From Akkermansia muciniphila (GTDB lineage Bacteria; Verrucomicrobiota; Verrucomicrobiia; Verrucomicrobiales; Akkermansiaceae), in assembly GCA_945870545.1 (NCBI GenBank), contig CAMBTF010000042.1:1-9535 (forward strand): 9,535 bases of DNA. The letters are read 5' to 3'. The translations under genes were made by a program, and so were the position numbers. Below the pieces are notes generated by a model. That model was not told where the DNA came from. It did not search any database and saw nothing but the letters and a program-made list of their open reading frames with translations. Shown here one piece after another: positions 6,391 to 9,535 of the stretch. Every line of letters begins with the position of its first letter. The first letter of the stretch is position 1.

Positions 6391-7539
6391 TCAGGATCTG
6401 AGGGCTGTGGGAAGGGGCGGACGCAGGCAGCGGATGGCGGGCGGGATCGCACCGAGGATCCCTAACAGAATCCCGGTCGCCAGTCCTGCGAGCGCGACCT
6501 GCGGGGAAACGGACACCGTGAAGGCGCCTATGGAAAACGGAATCGTGCGGCCATCGAGCAGGAAAATGGCGGTGACAGAGGCAAGCAGCGTCCCGGCGAG
6601 GCAGGCAATGAGGCTTTCCTGGACGAGGCTCAGGAAAATCGCTCCGCGCCCGTAGCCGATGGCCTGGAGGGTGGCGAGCTCGCGGATGCGGGAGGCGAAG
6701 GCGGCGTAGAGCGTATTGAATCCGCCGAACACCGCGCCCGCCGCGATCAGGCCGGCGGTGATCCATGTCATCACGCGCAGCGGTTTGAAAAAGGAACTGA
6801 GCGCCGCGTAGTAATCGCTTTCCCGCAGCGCCGCGAGCTCCAGATCGAGCCGCTGCTGGGCGAAAAGCTCGGCTTCGGAAAAATCGGCGGGATCATCCAT
6901 ACGGAGCACGACGCAGGAAACCGTCTCGCGCTGGGCGAGCATGTGAAGATCGCCCAACGCGGCCCAGACTTCCGATTCCATCACCGTGCCGGGCGCGGCG
7001 AAAGTTCCGGAAACGGTCATCGCGGAGCCGTCGATGGTGACTTCCGCACCCGGTTTCAGCGAGGACTCGGGCACTCCGAGTTTCCGCCACGCGAGCCGTC
7101 CCACCATCACTTCGCCGGAGCGCGGGAACGTGCCTTCGAGAACACGCACCTCCGGATGCACCAGCAGCGCGCGGGGTGTGACGCCTCGGAAAAGCCCCTG
7201 CCCTTTCCGCCCGTCCTTATCCAACAGATAGGTCATGTAATGGATTTCCACCGAAGCAGCGGGGCGGCCGAGGGTCTTGGAAACACCGCGCACCCCCGCC
7301 TCCGAGATCCCACCGAGCAACGCGCTGACCTCACTGCGCTGGATGCTTTCCTCGCTGCCCGCACCAAGCAGGATCACATTTTTTTCCGATCCCGAAGCGG
7401 AAAGCACCTGGCTCATGCCGCCGTTCAGCGCCGTCGCCGCGATCACCAGCAACACCACCAGCGCCGAACCGCCAACCGTCTGCAGGAGGCGGGGCTTGTC
7501 GCGGAAAAGGTTCCGGAGAGCGTAGGTGAGAGGGAGCAT
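6391..7539 (-). CDS. FtsX/MacB-type ABC transporter permease, second of two
   Basis: A 382-residue inner-membrane permease with the MacB/FtsX/LolCE layout: one membrane helix near the N-terminus (about 21-40, after basic RNLFRDKPR), a large periplasmic domain (about 41-250), and three C-terminal helices near 254-278, 301-328 and 347-370. The FtsX-domain signature ASRIRELATLQAIGYGRGAI (283-302) joins the second and third helices and contacts the ATPase. FRGVTPRALLVHPEVRVLEG in the periplasmic domain is typical of MacB-like proteins. It is diverged from the first permease, so the two probably form a heterodimer driven by the single ATPase, as in LolCDE. Start ATG 7539 has no Shine-Dalgarno, and the region just upstream is AT-rich inverted-repeat DNA. 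The 13-bp gap to the lipoprotein gene supports joint expression. Confidence 0.88.
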   Translation of the reverse strand: MLPLTYALRNLFRDKPRLLQTVGGSALVVLLVIAATALNGGMSQVLSASGSEKNVILLGAGSEESIQRSEVSALLGGISEAGVRGVSKTLGRPAASVEIHYMTYLLDKDGRKGQGLFRGVTPRALLVHPEVRVLEGTFPRSGEVMVGRLAWRKLGVPESSLKPGAEVTIDGSAMTVSGTFAAPGTVMESEVWAALGDLHMLAQRETVSCVVLRMDDPADFSEAELFAQQRLDLELAALRESDYYAALSSFFKPLRVMTWITAGLIAAGAVFGGFNTLYAAFASRIRELATLQAIGYGRGAIFLSLVQESLIACLAGTLLASVTAIFLLDGRTIPFSIGAFTVSVSPQVALAGLATGILLGILGAIPPAIRCLRPPLPTALRS

Positions 7540-7540
7540 G

Positions 7541-7629
7541 AAACTTTAAATTCTAAATTTTAAACCCTAATGAAGAGTCGTTGTTAGATGCGCTGGGGTC
7601 TTTTTCTTCCTTGAGATTTAAAGTTTAAA
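7541..7629. repeat. AT-rich inverted-repeat spacer inside the efflux-type operon
   Basis: AAACTTTAAAT (7541-7551) and ATTTAAAGTTT (7616-7626) are perfect 11-bp inverted arms 64 bp apart. TTTAAA occurs four times, two on each side (7545, 7559, 7617, 7624). The block fills almost all of the 99 bp between the two permease genes, in an operon otherwise joined by 4-bp overlaps, and is far more AT-rich than its surroundings. It could be a small repeat element, an mRNA processing or stability structure, or a site that uncouples the second permease. Nothing in it looks coding. Confidence 0.6.
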
Positions 7630-7638
7630 AATTGAGGT

Positions 7639-8778
7639 TTAAGAGCGCAGAGACTTCACGATCGGCTGTCGAATGGCGACGAGCGCCGGATGAATGGAAG
7701 CGACAACCCCAAGCACAAGCGCTGCGACCGAGGCGAAGAACGCGGTGGAAATTTCCGGGAGAATCGCAAGCGTGTGACCCTCGCTGCCCATCGTGAAGCT
7801 TTGCCAACGCAGGAAACCCCACGCGAGGCCAGCTCCGAGAATACCACCCGCCAGGCCAAGCAAGCCACCCTCGCTGACCACGAGGAACATGATCGCGCGC
7901 GCCGGATAGCCGAGGGTTCGTAGCACGGCATTTTCCTTCACGCGGCCGCGCACCATCAGCAGGATTGCATTCGCTACCAGTGCGATCACCGCGATCACCG
8001 CCCCGAGGCCGAGCCATCTCGTGAAGCCGATCAACTCGATGAGCTGGCTGGCGGTTTCCGCAAAAAATGCTTTCTCCGGCCGCGTGTCGGTGGGCGATTG
8101 GTCGGATTTGAAACGCGCATCGATGGCAGCGGCGACGGGCTTGAGATCGGCGGAGCGGTGAACGCGGACGTTGAACTGAGTGACCACGCCCAGCCCGGTG
8201 CGCGAGGCTTGCTGGAGGAAAGGCAGCTTCACATAGGCGACATTGTTGTCCTGCGGAAACGGCGAGCGGATGATGCCCGCCACATGGACGGTCACGCCGA
8301 CAGCATCGAACTTGTCGCCCGGATTCAGGCCGCGGCGTTTCGCGAACTGCTCGCCGAGCAGCGCGCCGTCGTCACGTTTCACCCACTCCGCCTCATCGCC
8401 CGCGATGATCTCGATCTCCGGCGCGAATTTCCGCAGCATCCCCTCGGGCACGCCGCGGAAAGTGATCACATCCAGGCTCGCGCCGCAGTTGTTCACGACG
8501 ATCTGGATCGGTATCACTTCGCGCACGCCGGGCATGCGGCGGATCTCATCGGCGTAATGCTCGGGCAGCTTGCTGGCGGCGGGGCAGAAGCGGTTCTCGC
8601 GATATACTACGAGCGTAGTATCCGCCGCTGTTTCCTCCGTGGCAGCGCCCAGCGAGCTTTGCAGCGTCTCCACCGAGGTGAAAAGGAACATGCCGGAGGC
8701 GACTCCGAGCACGGTCAGAGCGGTCCGCAGCCGGTGGCGCAGGAGCTGTTTCATGGCGAGCGAAAGCAAGGCGGTCAT
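7639..8778 (-). CDS. FtsX/MacB-type ABC transporter permease, first of two
   Basis: A 379-residue inner-membrane permease. Basic KQLLRHRLR leads into the first helix (about 19-38). The periplasmic domain runs from about 39 to 250 and carries two cysteines, C65 in ENRFCPAA and C98 in VNNCGASLD, which could form a disulfide or bind metal. Three C-terminal helices lie near 256-277, 296-323 and 345-368. The FtsX coupling signature is GRVKENAVLRTLGYPARAI (278-296). The start ATG 8778 overlaps the ATPase stop as ATGA, so translation is probably coupled. As in Lol- and MacB-type systems, the ATPase should drive movements passed to the periplasmic domain instead of transport through a membrane channel. 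The substrate is not readable from sequence. Confidence 0.9.
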   Translation of the reverse strand: MTALLSLAMKQLLRHRLRTALTVLGVASGMFLFTSVETLQSSLGAATEETAADTTLVVYRENRFCPAASKLPEHYADEIRRMPGVREVIPIQIVVNNCGASLDVITFRGVPEGMLRKFAPEIEIIAGDEAEWVKRDDGALLGEQFAKRRGLNPGDKFDAVGVTVHVAGIIRSPFPQDNNVAYVKLPFLQQASRTGLGVVTQFNVRVHRSADLKPVAAAIDARFKSDQSPTDTRPEKAFFAETASQLIELIGFTRWLGLGAVIAVIALVANAILLMVRGRVKENAVLRTLGYPARAIMFLVVSEGGLLGLAGGILGAGLAWGFLRWQSFTMGSEGHTLAILPEISTAFFASVAALVLGVVASIHPALVAIRQPIVKSLRS

Positions 8779-9464
8779 GGGCTTATCAGGTTGGGGTCTT
8801 CGGAAAGTAGCACGCCTTTCTCAAGGTGCAGCGTGCGGTGGGCGGCGGCGGCGGCACGAGCGTCGTGGGTAACCATCACGATGGTCTTACCCTTTTCGCG
8901 GGCAAAGGACTGGAGCAGCGCAAGGATGCCGTTGGCGGATTCGCGGTCGAGGTCACCGGTCGGCTCGTCGGCGACAAGCAGCGGCGGATCACCGACCAAG
9001 GCGCGGGCAATGGCGACGCGCTGCTCCTGCCCGCCGGAAAGCTCGGCGGGCGTGTGGTGGGAGCGATCCATCAGGCCGACAAGATCCAGCGCCTCCTCCA
9101 CTTTTTTTCGTCGCTCGGCTCGGCTCAGCGGCGTGATCAGGAGGGGCAGCTCGACGTTTTCGAAAGCGGTTAGAACCGGGATGAGATGATACATCTGGAA
9201 AATATAACCCACCTTCTGCGAGCGCCATTTCGTGAGCTGCTTGCGCGAGAAGCCGGCGATGTTCTCGCCATCGATTACGAGCGTGCCGGTGGTCGGCGAG
9301 TCGATGCCGGAAATGAGGTTGAGCAATGTGGTTTTTCCCGAACCCGATGGTCCCATGAGCGCGAGGAACTCACCGCGCGGCACTTCGAGGTTCAGGTTTT
9401 CCAGCGGGGTCACGGTGTTCGCGCCCTTGCGGTAAGATTTGCTGATGGATTGGCAGGAGATCAT
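8775..9464 (-). CDS. ABC transporter ATPase, LolD/MacB type
   Basis: A 229-residue cytoplasmic nucleotide-binding subunit that powers the two downstream permeases. All motifs are present: Walker A GPSGSGKT (38-45), Q-loop Q90 in IFQMYHLIPVLTAFENVELP, signature LSGGQEQR (142-149, with E where Q is usual), Walker B LLVADEPTG (162-170), D-loop, and H-loop MVTHD with His200. The MYHLIP...ENVELPL segment is characteristic of the LolD/MacB/FtsE group. ATG 9464 (MISCQSISKSYRKG) matches the family start and overlaps the upstream stop as ATGA. A longer frame reaches 9533 but runs through the adaptor C-terminus. Length is normal for a stand-alone LolD-like ATPase, unlike MacB, where ATPase and permease are fused. 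Confidence 0.95.
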   Translation of the reverse strand: MISCQSISKSYRKGANTVTPLENLNLEVPRGEFLALMGPSGSGKTTLLNLISGIDSPTTGTLVIDGENIAGFSRKQLTKWRSQKVGYIFQMYHLIPVLTAFENVELPLLITPLSRAERRKKVEEALDLVGLMDRSHHTPAELSGGQEQRVAIARALVGDPPLLVADEPTGDLDRESANGILALLQSFAREKGKTIVMVTHDARAAAAAHRTLHLEKGVLLSEDPNLISP

Positions 9465-9535
9465 CGGCGTTCGTTGAAAAGAGGCTTGAGGCGCTCGCCT
9501 TCGCGGAGGCCGGCGGGATCGGAAACGACCCACTC
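9461..9535 (-). CDS. C-terminus of a probable HlyD/MacA-type periplasmic adaptor (partial)
   Basis: An open frame enters from the right edge and stops at TGA 9463-9461, overlapping the ATPase start as ATGA. The 24 visible residues (EWVVSDPAGLREGERLKPLF then NERR) fit the last strand of membrane-fusion proteins, where V.V..GL..GERV is usual. Identity is inferred from this short tail and from its place ahead of an ATPase/permease pair. Confidence 0.6.
   Translation of the reverse strand, partial: EWVVSDPAGLREGERLKPLFNERR

Noticed and set aside
8098..9189. A 363-codon plus-strand frame opposite the first permease and the ATPase
   Set aside because: It is antisense to two well-supported genes, shows no family motif, and ends in a Ser/Arg-rich shadow composition.

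Overview
The window is about 9.5 kb of high-GC, densely coding bacterial DNA. The gene mix, the long Verrucomicrobia/Planctomycetes-type form of the rhamnulose-phosphate aldolase/dehydrogenase fusion, and the near absence of Shine-Dalgarno sequences suggest the PVC superphylum, most likely Verrucomicrobiota. This is an inference from recalled family features and not from a database search. No rRNA, tRNA, CRISPR array, transposase or phage structural gene was seen.

Layout, left to right. (1) 1-1328, minus: a YejB-like inner-membrane permease of a peptide ABC importer, cut by the left edge, with an extra segment in its first periplasmic loop. (2) 1392-1769, minus: a small lipoprotein cytochrome c. 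(3) 1944-2617, minus: a type II toxin-antitoxin module with toxin first. The HigB/Gp49-like toxin is broken by one extra A in an A-run, while the XRE-type antitoxin is intact. A TTGACG/TACGTT promoter in front of it overlaps a perfect 9-bp inverted repeat that looks like an autoregulatory operator. (4) 2663-3421, minus: a DeoR-family repressor. (5) 3505-5697, plus, divergent from the repressor: a 730-residue fusion of L-rhamnulose-1-phosphate aldolase and a short-chain dehydrogenase, ending at a clear stem-loop terminator. The pair is a plausible repressor/target unit for L-rhamnose or a similar 6-deoxy sugar. (6) 5847-9535, minus: a tripartite efflux-type operon, read right to left as adaptor C-terminus (cut by the right edge), LolD/MacB-type ATPase, two different FtsX/MacB-fold permeases and a lipoprotein with a cysteine cluster.

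How they work together. In the right-hand operon the adaptor, ATPase and first permease are joined by ATGA stop/start overlaps. The second permease follows after a 99-bp AT-rich spacer with inverted repeats, and the lipoprotein 13 bp later. This suggests one envelope-spanning machine with a heterodimeric permease, ATPase and periplasmic adaptor, plus a lipoprotein accessory or client. The first permease and the lipoprotein both carry periplasmic cysteines, so metal or thiol chemistry is worth testing, but the substrate cannot be read from sequence.

The points most worth a second look are the frameshifted toxin with intact antitoxin and operator, the predicted near-leaderless toxin transcript, the cysteine-cluster lipoprotein with its permease, the AT-rich inverted-repeat spacer and the enlarged YejB loop. 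I see no wholly unprecedented system; the efflux-type operon is the best candidate for undescribed function.
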